A stretch of DNA of 12,600 nucleotides from Candidatus Collierbacteria bacterium RIFOXYD1_FULL_40_9 (GTDB taxonomy: Bacteria > Patescibacteriota > Microgenomatia > UBA1400 > MFAQ01), in assembly GCA_001776275.1 (NCBI GenBank), contig MFAQ01000021.1, positions 1-12,600 of the forward strand. Reading direction: 5' to 3'. Below, one piece after another: positions 5,751-12,514 of the stretch. Numbering within the stretch: position 1 is the first letter of the stretch; every line of letters begins with the position of its first letter. The notes beneath the pieces were generated by a model. The model was given only the letters and a program-made list of their open reading frames with translations, made no database searches and was not told the origin of the DNA. A program made the position numbers and the translations under genes.

Positions 5751-6602
5751 CTAGGAGTCTTGGAATTCTTTTAGAAGGGATTTTTGGCGAGAATTTAGTT
5801 TGTTGGGGAGTTTGACCATAAAACGAATATAGAGATCGCCGTGGTGGGAGCCGTTTAGAACCTTGATACCTTTACCAGAGAGACGGATAACGGTTTCTGG
5901 TTGAGTGCCTGGTTTAATGCGAATTTTTAGATCGCCATCTAGAGTAGGAACTTCGACTTCCCCACCAAGAATTGCAGTGACAAAGTCCAGGTCCTGGTTG
6001 ACGATTATATTTTCACCTTCGCGTTTAAAAACTTTACTGGGACGAATATTGAAGCTAATATCAAACTGATCAAATCGCATACGATTCCCCTCGTCGATAC
6101 CGGCTGGAATTTTGATAGTGAATTCTTTACCTTGGTGAACGATGGTTTTTTCGGCACCGTGAACAGCTTCTTCAAAGTCGATTGTAAGTGAGTATCGGGT
6201 GCGTGCAGTTCGACCACCTCTGGCTTGGCCACCAAAGAAGCTACTAAAAATATCAAAGGGATCAGAAAAGCCGTCGGCACCACCAAAAAGATCTTCAAAG
6301 TTAATATTGCCACCGGAAGAGTAGTAACTAGCAAAAGGGTTACCGGATTGTTGACCAAAGGGGTTGTAGCCTGTACCACCACCAAAAGCAGCGTGGCCAA
6401 ATTGGTCGTACTTGGCTCTTTTGTCTTTGTTGCTTAGGACTTCGTAGGCTTCGTTAACCTCTTTGAACTTTTCTGTGGCGTCTTTTTCTTTGTTTCGATC
6501 TGGGTGCCACTTGAGAGCCAGTTTTCGGTAGGCTGACTTTATCTCTGCTTCTGTGGCTGTTTTTGGGACACCTAAAATATCGTATAAATCTCTGTTGGCC
6601 AT
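5751..6602 (-). CDS. dnaJ: DnaJ-type co-chaperone without zinc fingers (class B, CbpA-like)
   Basis: J proteins deliver unfolded substrates to DnaK and stimulate its ATPase. The 283-residue product has a full J domain (about 4-70) with the HPD motif at 33-35, then a Gly/Phe-rich linker (about 72-128, with repeated NPF and GG-x-x-G patterns), then the C-terminal beta-sandwich substrate domains (about 134-265, IDFEEAVHGAEKTI, IKIPAGIDEGNRMRF, LGGEVEVPTLDG). The four CxxCxGxG zinc repeats of class A DnaJ are missing, so it resembles CbpA or DnaJB. The turn after DEGNRMRF is also shortened, lacking the usual G-x-G-E-x-G-x-x-G-G. The stop is TAG, the only one seen here. The ATG at 6600-6602 begins the standard MANRDLYDILGV. 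There is no Shine-Dalgarno, and the predicted mRNA start is only a few bases upstream. dnaK is separated from it by a foreign-looking gene, and dnaJ has its own CIRCE-bearing promoter. Confidence 0.93.
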   Translation of the reverse strand: MANRDLYDILGVPKTATEAEIKSAYRKLALKWHPDRNKEKDATEKFKEVNEAYEVLSNKDKRAKYDQFGHAAFGGGTGYNPFGQQSGNPFASYYSSGGNINFEDLFGGADGFSDPFDIFSSFFGGQARGGRTARTRYSLTIDFEEAVHGAEKTIVHQGKEFTIKIPAGIDEGNRMRFDQFDISFNIRPSKVFKREGENIIVNQDLDFVTAILGGEVEVPTLDGDLKIRIKPGTQPETVIRLSGKGIKVLNGSHHGDLYIRFMVKLPNKLNSRQKSLLKEFQDS

Positions 6603-6615
6603 ATTTGTTCGTTTT

Positions 6616-6657
6616 ATTCTACCAAAAAAGTAAGCAGTTTTGGAGGTTGAGTGCTAA
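6616..6657 (-). promoter_or_regulatory. dnaJ promoter with CIRCE operator (HrcA site)
   Basis: On the minus strand TTAGCACTC (6649-6657) is followed after exactly nine bases by AACTGCTTA (6631-6639). This matches the CIRCE consensus TTAGCACTC-N9-GAGTGCTAA at 15 of 18 positions, with a perfect left half. A -10-like TAGAAT lies at 6616-6621, so the operator covers the -35 region. The start would be about 7 bases before the ATG, giving an almost leaderless mRNA. HrcA encoded in this window is the expected repressor. Confidence 0.8.
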
Positions 6658-6683
6658 TAAAACTCCCCCTTGCGGAGGAGTTT
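6658..6683 (-). terminator. Intrinsic terminator of the 150-residue gene
   Basis: AAACTCC (6660-6666) pairs with GGAGTTT (6677-6683), and two further C-G pairs are possible inside. On the minus strand the stem runs into TTTTATT. It begins 6 bases after the stop codon at 6690 and abuts the CIRCE half-site of dnaJ. Confidence 0.75.
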
Positions 6684-6689
6684 GTCAGA

Positions 6690-7142
6690 TTACTGAATTA
6701 AGAATGGAGCTTCCGAATTTGGTATGTCTCCCTCGTAAATGTACACCTCCCATAATTCCCCAAAGAGTGTTATTTTTCCGAGGTATACATCCGGGTTCGG
6801 AGAGGTGGACTCACTGACTACCAGCGACCCTTCTGCAAAAGTCCAGAAACCGTACTCTGCATTGAGAACAATAACCCACTTTTTCGCCGGGTCCGTCTCA
6901 AGACATTCTCGAAGATGATGTTCAATTTCTTTGGTAAACTCCATATTTGCCTGGGCATCAGTTACTAGAACTGGCCCAAGAAATGAGAATCCAGCCCAAA
7001 TATCACCCCTGCCTGACAAGTCACTAAATCCTGCCGAAAGAGGCTGACCTTTCCATTCAAACTTTCCAAAAACGGTCTGACCAAATGCAATTTTTTCCTT
7101 CGCTTCATTTAGTGCTGCATTTACATCCAAAACATCGTCCAT
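6690..7142 (-). CDS. Unrecognised soluble protein, 150 aa
   Basis: I do not recognise this family. The protein is acidic, has no signal peptide or membrane segment, and looks like a compact alpha/beta fold: an N-terminal helix (about 5-20), a central glycine/aromatic-rich part (FGKFEWKGQPLSAGF, GRGDIWAGFSFLG at about 44-56), a helix (about 66-82, TKEIEHHLREC), then strands rich in W, Y and F (KKWVIVLNAEYGFWTF, ELWEVYIYEGD). The ATG at 7140-7142 has the best Shine-Dalgarno in the window, AGGAGG at 7147-7152 with a 4-base gap. A TATAAT box and a terminator make it a single-gene unit. It splits the normally adjacent dnaK-dnaJ pair. The strong start signals, unlike those of its neighbours, suggest a separately acquired or separately regulated gene. 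A stress role because of the location is only a guess. Confidence 0.8.
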   Translation of the reverse strand: MDDVLDVNAALNEAKEKIAFGQTVFGKFEWKGQPLSAGFSDLSGRGDIWAGFSFLGPVLVTDAQANMEFTKEIEHHLRECLETDPAKKWVIVLNAEYGFWTFAEGSLVVSESTSPNPDVYLGKITLFGELWEVYIYEGDIPNSEAPFLIQ

Positions 7143-7146
7143 CGTG

Positions 7147-7179
7147 CCTCCTTTTAAATGTTGAGATAAAGATATTATA
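7147..7179 (-). promoter_or_regulatory. -10 box and strong Shine-Dalgarno of the 150-residue gene
   Basis: TATAAT (7174-7179, minus strand) lies 31 bases upstream of the ATG. AGGAGG (7147-7152) fixes the start codon at 7142. The -35 region is weak (TTTTGG at 17-base spacing). Confidence 0.6.
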
Positions 7180-7198
7180 CCTTATAGGGTTAAATACC

Positions 7199-7229
7199 AA
7201 AAGAGCTGGGGTTGCCAGCTCTTTTTTTT
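7199..7229. terminator. Bidirectional intrinsic terminator after dnaK
   Basis: AAAAGAGCTGG (7199-7209) and CCAGCTCTTTT (7215-7225) form an 11-bp stem with a 5-base loop. The T-tract is longer on the plus strand (eight T at 7222-7229) than on the minus strand (TTTT). It ends the hrcA-grpE-dnaK transcript. No plus-strand gene feeds into it, so the plus-strand arm would stop antisense transcription. Confidence 0.85.
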
Positions 7230-7247
7230 GGAGGATACTGGGATCAG

Positions 7248-7272
7248 TTCCGGGTCGGTGCCTGGAATGACA
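7248..7272. repeat. REP-like palindromic repeat, copy 1
   Basis: TTCCGGG (7248-7254) pairs with CCTGGAA (7261-7267), including one G-T pair, and is followed by TGACAG. It shares GGAATGACAG with the copy at 9234-9262 in the same orientation. Elements of the form CTGGATTCC...GGAATGACAG are widespread intergenic palindromes in bacteria. It lies between the dnaK stop and its terminator. Confidence 0.5.
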
Positions 7273-7285
7273 GGGTTTTGGTAGC

Positions 7286-9187
7286 TTATTCGACTACCTC
7301 ACCCTCTTCGGCTTTTTTGGTGTCGGCGGACGAGTCAGCTTTGGGGGCTTCTGCGGTTGCACCGTCAGCTGGTTTATCTTTTTCTGCTGCGGCTTTGTAG
7401 AGTGCCTCGGCATGTTTTTGGACGATCTCTGTAGAAGCTTTGAGCTTGGTATCTAGACTCTCAACTGTAGCTGATTCGTTTTTGAATTCTTTTTCTAATT
7501 CATCTAATGAGTCAGAAATTTCTTTGCTTGCGTCAGAACCAAACTTGTCGCCTGCATCTTTTAGAACTTTTCTTGTTTGAATTATTAAAGTGTCGGCTTC
7601 GTTTCTCTTGTCTACCAACTCTTTTTTCTTTTTGTCTTCCTCGGCGTATTTTTGAGCATCTTGTTTCATCTGTTCAACTTCTGCATCAGATAAGTTAGTG
7701 GCGTTTTTGATAGTGATTTTTTGCTCTTTGCCTGTTGCTTTGTCCTTGGCTGAGACGTTTAAGATACCATTAGCATCGATATCGAAAGTAACTTCGATTT
7801 GAGGAACACCTCTGGGAGCGGCTGGGATACCATCGAGGATGAAACTACCTAGAGTTTTGTTGTCAGCGGCCATTGGGCGCTCACCTTGGAGAATATGGAT
7901 TTCAACTTGAGGCTGATTGTCACTTGCGGTACTAAAGACTTGGGACTTACTACTGGGGACTGTAGTGTTTCTTTCAATAAGTGGAGTCATAACACCGCCC
8001 ATTGTTTCAATTCCAAGAGTAAGAGGTGTGACATCTAAAAGAAGAACATCTTTGACATCACCAGCAATAACACCACCTTGGATAGCGGCACCAAGAGCGA
8101 CCGCTTCGTCTGGATTGACCGACCTGTTTGGCTCTTTGCCAAAAAAGTCTTTGACTACTTGTTGGACTTTTGGCATTCTGGTCATGCCACCAACTAAGAT
8201 AACTTGGGATATTTTTGACTTGTCTAGTTTGGCGTCGGAGAGAGCTTTTTTGCAGGGCTCAATAGTTTTATCAATTAAGTCAGCAACAATTTCTTCCAGT
8301 TTGGCTCTGGTAAGCTTCATGGTTAAGTGTTGTGGCTGACCATCTTTTTGGGTGATAAAGGGTTGGTTGATCTCACTTTCTGTTGCCGAGCTTAGCTCAA
8401 TTTTGGCTTTTTCAGCAGCATCTTTAATTCGCTGAAGTGCTTGTTTATCTAAGGACAAGTCGACACCTGTTTCTTTCTTAAATTCTGAAACGACATATTC
8501 GATAATACGGTGATCAAAATCATCACCACCCAAGAAAGTGTCACCATTGGTCGATTTGACCTCGAAAACTCCATCACCAAGTTCCAAAATAGAAACGTCA
8601 AAAGTGCCACCACCAAGATCGTAAACAACAATGGTTTCGTTTTTACCCTTGTCCAAACCGTAGGCCAAGGCTGCGGCTGTTGGCTCATTGACTATTCTTT
8701 GAACATTAAGACCTGCAATTTCACCGGCTTGCTTGGTGGCTTGGCGCTGAGAGTCGTCGAAATAGGCGGGGACGGTAATAACGGCATCGGTGACAGTCTG
8801 ACCTAGATAGCTTTCGGCATCAGCTTTGGCTTTTTGGAGAATTTTGGCTGAGAGTTCTTGGGGAGTGTATTGCTTGTCAGCAATTTTGATAACTGCCATA
8901 TCATCCTTGCCCTTTTCGATAGCGAAGGGGGCGATTTCTTTGGTTTTTTGGGCTTGTTTGCTATCAAATTTTTGACCCATTAGCCTTTTGACACTAAAAA
9001 CAGTGTTGCTCGGGTTTAAAACCATTTGGCGCTTGGCGACGTCGCCGACCAACCCTTTGACTGGCTCAACAATAGAAGGGAAAGTGTTTCGCCCTTCAGC
9101 AGTAGGGATAATTTTGGCAGCTCCACCTTCCATAACTGCGATGGCAGAGTTGGTGGTGCCGAGGTCGATTCCGATTATTTTTGACAT
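7286..9187 (-). CDS. dnaK: Chaperone protein DnaK (Hsp70)
   Basis: DnaK binds and releases exposed hydrophobic peptides in an ATP-driven cycle with DnaJ and GrpE. At 633 residues it is full length. The ATPase domain shows IGIDLGTTNSAIAV (5-18), VYDLGGGTFDVSIL (188-201) and ILVGGMTRMPKVQ (330-342). The interdomain linker VLLLDVTPLTLG is at 381-392, followed by the substrate-binding beta-sandwich (VFSTASDNQPQVEIHILQGER) and the alpha-helical lid. The tail is Ala/Lys/Asp-rich and ends EEGEVVE, close to the EEVD-like ends of other DnaKs. The ATG at 9185-9187 has only A/T-rich sequence upstream and no Shine-Dalgarno. It follows grpE after 83 bases that hold a REP-like repeat, and is probably co-transcribed with hrcA and grpE. 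dnaJ, usually next, is displaced by a 150-residue gene. Confidence 0.98.
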   Translation of the reverse strand: MSKIIGIDLGTTNSAIAVMEGGAAKIIPTAEGRNTFPSIVEPVKGLVGDVAKRQMVLNPSNTVFSVKRLMGQKFDSKQAQKTKEIAPFAIEKGKDDMAVIKIADKQYTPQELSAKILQKAKADAESYLGQTVTDAVITVPAYFDDSQRQATKQAGEIAGLNVQRIVNEPTAAALAYGLDKGKNETIVVYDLGGGTFDVSILELGDGVFEVKSTNGDTFLGGDDFDHRIIEYVVSEFKKETGVDLSLDKQALQRIKDAAEKAKIELSSATESEINQPFITQKDGQPQHLTMKLTRAKLEEIVADLIDKTIEPCKKALSDAKLDKSKISQVILVGGMTRMPKVQQVVKDFFGKEPNRSVNPDEAVALGAAIQGGVIAGDVKDVLLLDVTPLTLGIETMGGVMTPLIERNTTVPSSKSQVFSTASDNQPQVEIHILQGERPMAADNKTLGSFILDGIPAAPRGVPQIEVTFDIDANGILNVSAKDKATGKEQKITIKNATNLSDAEVEQMKQDAQKYAEEDKKKKELVDKRNEADTLIIQTRKVLKDAGDKFGSDASKEISDSLDELEKEFKNESATVESLDTKLKASTEIVQKHAEALYKAAAEKDKPADGATAEAPKADSSADTKKAEEGEVVE

Positions 9188-9233
9188 ATGTTTTATATTT
9201 GTTTAATTAATTTTTTTAATACTTGTTTAATTT

Positions 9234-9262
9234 CTGGATTCCGACAAGCGCCGGAATGACAG
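9234..9262. repeat. REP-like palindromic repeat, copy 2 (grpE-dnaK gap)
   Basis: CTG-G-ATTCCG (9234-9243) and CGGAAT-GA-CAG (9252-9262) form a 6-bp stem plus a 3-bp outer stem around an 8-base loop. It occupies the 83-base gap between grpE and dnaK, inside the predicted operon, where it could act as an mRNA-stabilising or processing hairpin. The rest of the gap is A/T-rich with nothing else recognisable. Confidence 0.55.
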
Positions 9263-9270
9263 CAAGATGA

Positions 9271-9732
9271 TTATGCTTTAGGTGTGCCGTTGCCGACTTT
9301 GACCTTGGCGGGGCGGAGGACCTTGTCGTAAAGTAGATAACCTTTGGAAACTGTTTCTATAACAAGATCTTTTTCGCCGGTAGCTAACTCTAAACAATCC
9401 ATTGTGTTGGGATCAAAAACTAAATTGTTAGTGTCTATTGTCTTTAGACCTTCGCTTTCTAAAGTTTTGAAAAGCTGGTCAATGACCATTTGCAAACCCT
9501 TATCTTTAAGGTGGAACTGGGCCATCTCCAAAGAATCAATACTCAGTAGTATTTTTTCAATTAGACTAGCTTGGGCAAATTTGACAATTTGAGTCTCAAG
9601 TTCTTTGTGTCGTCTTTCTTGGTTTTGATAATCTGCCAAAACTCGTTTGTGGTTTTGTTCTAACTCTAATATTTTTGAGTTAAGTAACTCAATCTCATTA
9701 TTATTTTTTGGTGTTTTTGTCTTTTTTACCAT
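9271..9732 (-). CDS. grpE: Nucleotide exchange factor GrpE
   Basis: GrpE dimers release ADP from DnaK and act as a thermosensor. The 153-residue protein has a basic, Asn-rich start (KKTKTPKNNNEIE), a long helical coiled-coil region (about 13-60) and the C-terminal beta-wing domain (about 100-150): FDPNTMDCLELATGEKD, then VSKGYLLYDKVLRPAKVKVG, matching the family pattern G-Y-x-L-x-D-x-V-L-R-P-A-x-V-x-V. The histidine of the usual FDP-x-x-H is a cysteine here (FDPNTMDC, C113 nearby). It is shorter than E. coli GrpE (197), mainly at the N-terminus. Its ATG overlaps the hrcA stop by seven bases (ATGGTAA), so translation is coupled to hrcA. There is no independent promoter. Confidence 0.93.
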   Translation of the reverse strand: MVKKTKTPKNNNEIELLNSKILELEQNHKRVLADYQNQERRHKELETQIVKFAQASLIEKILLSIDSLEMAQFHLKDKGLQMVIDQLFKTLESEGLKTIDTNNLVFDPNTMDCLELATGEKDLVIETVSKGYLLYDKVLRPAKVKVGNGTPKA

Positions 9733-10451
9733 TCTTGAGCAATTTGATTAACTAAATTAGCAACGTAACGAACAAAGGGGATGTTTCTACCGTACTCTTG
9801 TCTACTTGGACCGATAATGCCTAGATTGCCTCGTCTATCGCCGATTCTAATTTCAGCGAAGACACAGCTTACGGGTTCGAAAGAGCCAATACCAAGTTCA
9901 TTACCAACCAAAATATGAATAGGACTATTACCTGCTGCACGACTGAAGATTTCTATTAATCTTTGCTGGGAGTCGAGTAGAAAAAGTAACTCCCTGGTTA
10001 TTTCTAAATTTTCAAACTCAACAGAGTTTAGTAGATAGCCAAAGCCTGCTTGGTAAGAGTGTCCCGAGTCGGTGGTGGCAACACAAAGAGCTTTGGTGCG
10101 GTCGGCTAGAACTCTAGTAGCCTCTCTTAAGAGGTCTTCGTGACTGAAACGGTGATCCCAAACTCGTGACTTAACATTGACCTCTTCGGCAACACTTAAC
10201 TCTTTTTCCTTCATCAACTCATTGATATAAAACTTAATTGCCATAGAAGTGGGGACTCTACCAGATGAGGTGTGGGGCTGGGTAAGAAAGCCCCTTTCTT
10301 CTAAAACTGCCATTTCATTTCGCAGGGTAGCTGGTGAAACACCAAGACGATATTTGTTTTCCAAAGAAACAGAGCCGACTGGTTGGGCCGTTTGGGTAAA
10401 TTCTTCAACAATTGTCTTGATGATATTTATTTGTCTGTCTGTAAGGTCCAT
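9726..10451 (-). CDS. hrcA: Heat-inducible transcription repressor HrcA, short form
   Basis: HrcA represses chaperone genes by binding CIRCE DNA and needs GroEL for folding in other bacteria. Residues 1-70 form the winged helix: LTDRQINIIKTIVEEFTQTAQPVGS, VSPATLRNEMAVLEERGFL and HTSSGRVPT match the family very closely. The C-terminal half keeps ELGIGSFEPVSCVFAEIR and a G-x-x-G-I-I-G-P-x-R-x-x-Y end. At 241 residues it is about 100 shorter than typical HrcA, with the insertion/dimerisation region reduced. I chose the ATG at 10449-10451 because the family starts M-x-L-T-x-R-Q; a GTG at 10467-10469 in the same frame is possible but would use the GGAGG Shine-Dalgarno as coding sequence. That GGAGG is 11 bases before the ATG. 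The gene heads the hrcA-grpE-dnaK unit and its stop overlaps the grpE start. Confidence 0.93.
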   Translation of the reverse strand: MDLTDRQINIIKTIVEEFTQTAQPVGSVSLENKYRLGVSPATLRNEMAVLEERGFLTQPHTSSGRVPTSMAIKFYINELMKEKELSVAEEVNVKSRVWDHRFSHEDLLREATRVLADRTKALCVATTDSGHSYQAGFGYLLNSVEFENLEITRELLFLLDSQQRLIEIFSRAAGNSPIHILVGNELGIGSFEPVSCVFAEIRIGDRRGNLGIIGPSRQEYGRNIPFVRYVANLVNQIAQEW

Positions 10452-10490
10452 ATTGTGTCCATCCTCCACATTTTACTTCTCACCTTTTTA

Positions 10491-10519
10491 GTTCTATTCG
10501 AACACGGTTCGAAGAGCAA
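10491..10519 (-). promoter_or_regulatory. hrcA promoter with a palindrome filling the -35/-10 spacer
   Basis: On the minus strand TTGCTC (10514-10519) and TAGAAC (10491-10496) are separated by exactly 17 bases, and those 17 bases are the perfect palindrome TTCGAAC-ACG-GTTCGAA (10497-10513). A dimeric repressor bound there would occlude the promoter. The -35 and -10 boxes match consensus only moderately (3/6 and 4/6). No CIRCE is present. The half-site CGAAC resembles Gram-positive LexA boxes (CGAAC-N4-GTTCG), but the spacing is 3 rather than 4. Confidence 0.55.
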
Positions 10520-10547
10520 TTGTTTGAGGACAGGTTAGCAGTATAGT
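10520..10547 (+). promoter_or_regulatory. Putative promoter of the GH39-like gene
   Basis: TTGTTT (10520-10525), 16 bases, then TATAGT (10542-10547; 5 of 6). It is divergent from, and directly adjacent to, the hrcA promoter; the shared 17-bp palindrome would lie just upstream of this -35. The ATG is about 48 bases downstream. Confidence 0.45.
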
Positions 10548-10595
10548 AGCATGAGTGATAAACAGGAGTCAAGAGTTTTATTGTAAACTGGATAT

Positions 10596-11987
10596 ATGGC
10601 AACAAAGTCGGAACTTATTCGAGGAACACTACCGTTACTAGTAGGAGTAGTAATAATAGCTTTGGTGGTAATTGTGATACCAAATGCGGTCCAGTACGTG
10701 GGTAGGGCTTCTGGTGTAGCTGCCAACTTGAAAGTAAATGCAGTTGGTATATTGGGCAAAACGCCAATGCCATGGAGAAATCTGGCTCAAGGTGGTGAGG
10801 AGCCAAAAGAAATGCTTGCCGGAGTAGTACCTCAAGTTAAAGCTTTGAGACCTGAATACATTCGTTTGGACCACATATATGATGCTTTCAAAGTGGTTGA
10901 CAAGAAGGATGGACAGATTGTTTACAACTGGACTGGGTTAGATGAGGCAGTGAGAGTAATCCTTTCGACTGGAGCAAAACCGTTTTTGTCGCTTTCTTAC
11001 ATGCCTACAGCGATTGGTACTGGCGACATGATTTCTGCAGCCGCCGACTGGAACGAGTGGGGAAGCGTAGTTCAAGCTACTATTGAGCACTATTCAGGAA
11101 GAGGAAACATGAATATTGACGGCGTAATTTATGAAGTTTGGAACGAACCAGACTTGTTTGGAAGTTTTAAAACTTATGGAGATAAGAATTATTTAGATAT
11201 GTATGCAGTATCAGCCCGCGCTGCCATGAGAGCGAGGAATGTAAATAGTTTTGAGATTGGGGGTCCGGCGACAACCGCTTTGTATCAGAACTGGGTGGAA
11301 AGATTAATAAAGTTTGTAGACGCAAGTAATCTAAGAATGGATTTTGTGAGCTGGCACAAGTACACCTACGACGTGGAACAGTTCGAGAAAGATGCAAAAC
11401 AAGCCAGAGCGTGGGCAGAAAAGATACCAGCTTTGATAAACCTCAAATACTATGTAACCGAGTGGGGACAAAACAGTGAAAACGACAAAACATATGATAC
11501 AAAGATGGGAGCAATCCACACGATTGCTGGCTCTCGGGCGATGATGGGGACAATCGACAGAGCTTTTGTTTTTGAAATAAAAGACGGTCCAGGTAACGAG
11601 AAATATTGGAGTCGTTGGGGGATGATGACACACGAGAAGTTTGGGGCACCAGAGAAGAAACCTCGCTACCACGCGATCGACTTTCTAAATAGCTTGGGAA
11701 ACACACGTTTGAGCTTGTCTGGGGAAGGATCTTGGGTAAAAGGTGTAGCAACTTTAGACGACTCAGGTAACATAAAGCTAATGGTTTTTAATTATGACGA
11801 GAAAGGAATTAAAACGGAGTCAGTACCCGTCTTGTTTGAGAACTTGCCTAGTGGAAATTTTAAGTACACTAGAAGAGACTTTTTGGGTCAATCTAGAACT
11901 CAACAAGTGGCAACTTCGGAAGCAAGCTGGAGGACAACAGAGTTGATTGGACCAAATTCGGCAGCGATGATAACTTTGGAGTTTTAA
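10596..11987 (+). CDS. Membrane-anchored glycoside hydrolase, GH39-like (clan GH-A)
   Basis: This is the only convincing plus-strand gene. Residues 10-30 form one hydrophobic segment after a short N-terminus with K4 and R9, so the enzyme is probably anchored with its catalytic domain outside. The (beta/alpha)8 domain (about 45-365) follows GH39 and related families: an IRLDHIYDAF strand (89-98), KPFLSLSYMP (128-137), the acid/base motif WNEPDLF with E184, a SWHKYTYD strand (252-259) and the nucleophile motif YVTEWG with E289. A C-terminal beta-sandwich (about 370-463) is typical of GH39. Known members are beta-xylosidases, alpha-L-iduronidases and the PslG matrix hydrolase; the substrate cannot be told here. 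Start signals are weak. The stop interlocks with that of the convergent 169-residue gene (TTAA at 11984-11987). No sugar-transport genes are nearby. Confidence 0.82.
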   Translation: MATKSELIRGTLPLLVGVVIIALVVIVIPNAVQYVGRASGVAANLKVNAVGILGKTPMPWRNLAQGGEEPKEMLAGVVPQVKALRPEYIRLDHIYDAFKVVDKKDGQIVYNWTGLDEAVRVILSTGAKPFLSLSYMPTAIGTGDMISAAADWNEWGSVVQATIEHYSGRGNMNIDGVIYEVWNEPDLFGSFKTYGDKNYLDMYAVSARAAMRARNVNSFEIGGPATTALYQNWVERLIKFVDASNLRMDFVSWHKYTYDVEQFEKDAKQARAWAEKIPALINLKYYVTEWGQNSENDKTYDTKMGAIHTIAGSRAMMGTIDRAFVFEIKDGPGNEKYWSRWGMMTHEKFGAPEKKPRYHAIDFLNSLGNTRLSLSGEGSWVKGVATLDDSGNIKLMVFNYDEKGIKTESVPVLFENLPSGNFKYTRRDFLGQSRTQQVATSEASWRTTELIGPNSAAMITLEF

Positions 11988-12493
11988 AGAAAGTACATAA
12001 TATTGTTGTACTCCCCAGAAGAGCCAACAGCGATTATTTTTGCCGAATATCTTGACTTGACACTGTCATTTGTGACCCACTCTCCTGTCCAAGTATTGGT
12101 TTTCGAGTCTTTTGTGAACGTAACTTTCTGATTTTCTTTGTTGTCTGTGGTGATAAAAACAACTACTGAACCAACGACCTCTTTTTCAGGAAAAATGATT
12201 TTAATCTTTTGTTTCTCATTATTTTTAAAAGCAAGGGGTTCAAAGATAATTTGACTCATTTTTGGTCCGGTGGTGTTTTTGCCATGGGAGACGGCGTATG
12301 TCTGATCTCCTTCGGGGAGGTTGTATTTTACAGATGATAACAGCTGATCATCACTAGTAGTGTTTGAATATTGGTCAACGTCGACTGATATTGTATTTGT
12401 ACTATGATTCTTAAGGTATTTTAAATGTCCATAGTAAATTGTAATAAACGCGATTGCAGTTAAACTAAGAGTTATAAATGTTTTAGTAGTCAT
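11984..12493 (-). CDS. Unrecognised membrane-anchored, probably extracellular beta-rich protein, 169 aa
   Basis: I do not recognise a family. An N-terminal hydrophobic segment (about 5-22) follows a Lys at position 4 and ends in YYGHLKYLK, suggesting a signal anchor. A Ser/Thr/Asn-rich linker follows (about 29-55), then a domain of about 95 residues with alternating polar and hydrophobic strands (KIKIIFPEKEVVGSVVVFI, KVTFTKDS, TWTGEWV, RYSAKIIAV), resembling an Ig-like or macroglobulin-type beta-sandwich. The start at 12491-12493 is preceded only by AAAGAAAA. It lies 21 bases after the stop of a glycine-rich exported protein on the same strand, so both may belong to one surface-protein operon. 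It is convergent with the GH39-like gene, and the two stop codons share four bases. No terminator separates the two. Confidence 0.75.
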   Translation of the reverse strand: MTTKTFITLSLTAIAFITIYYGHLKYLKNHSTNTISVDVDQYSNTTSDDQLLSSVKYNLPEGDQTYAVSHGKNTTGPKMSQIIFEPLAFKNNEKQKIKIIFPEKEVVGSVVVFITTDNKENQKVTFTKDSKTNTWTGEWVTNDSVKSRYSAKIIAVGSSGEYNNIMYFL

Positions 12494-12514
12494 GTGATAT
12501 ATTTTCTTTGTAGT

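Noticed and set aside
6690..7142. The 150-residue protein as a SMI1/KNR4-type immunity protein or toxin partner
   Set aside because: Aromatic-rich alpha/beta character and strong Shine-Dalgarno made this tempting, but I see no family motif and no toxin gene beside it.
11992..12012. AGTACA/TGTACT hairpin near the end of the 169-residue gene
   Set aside because: The stem is only 6 bp, lies in coding sequence and lacks a T-tract, so it is not a convincing terminator for either convergent gene.
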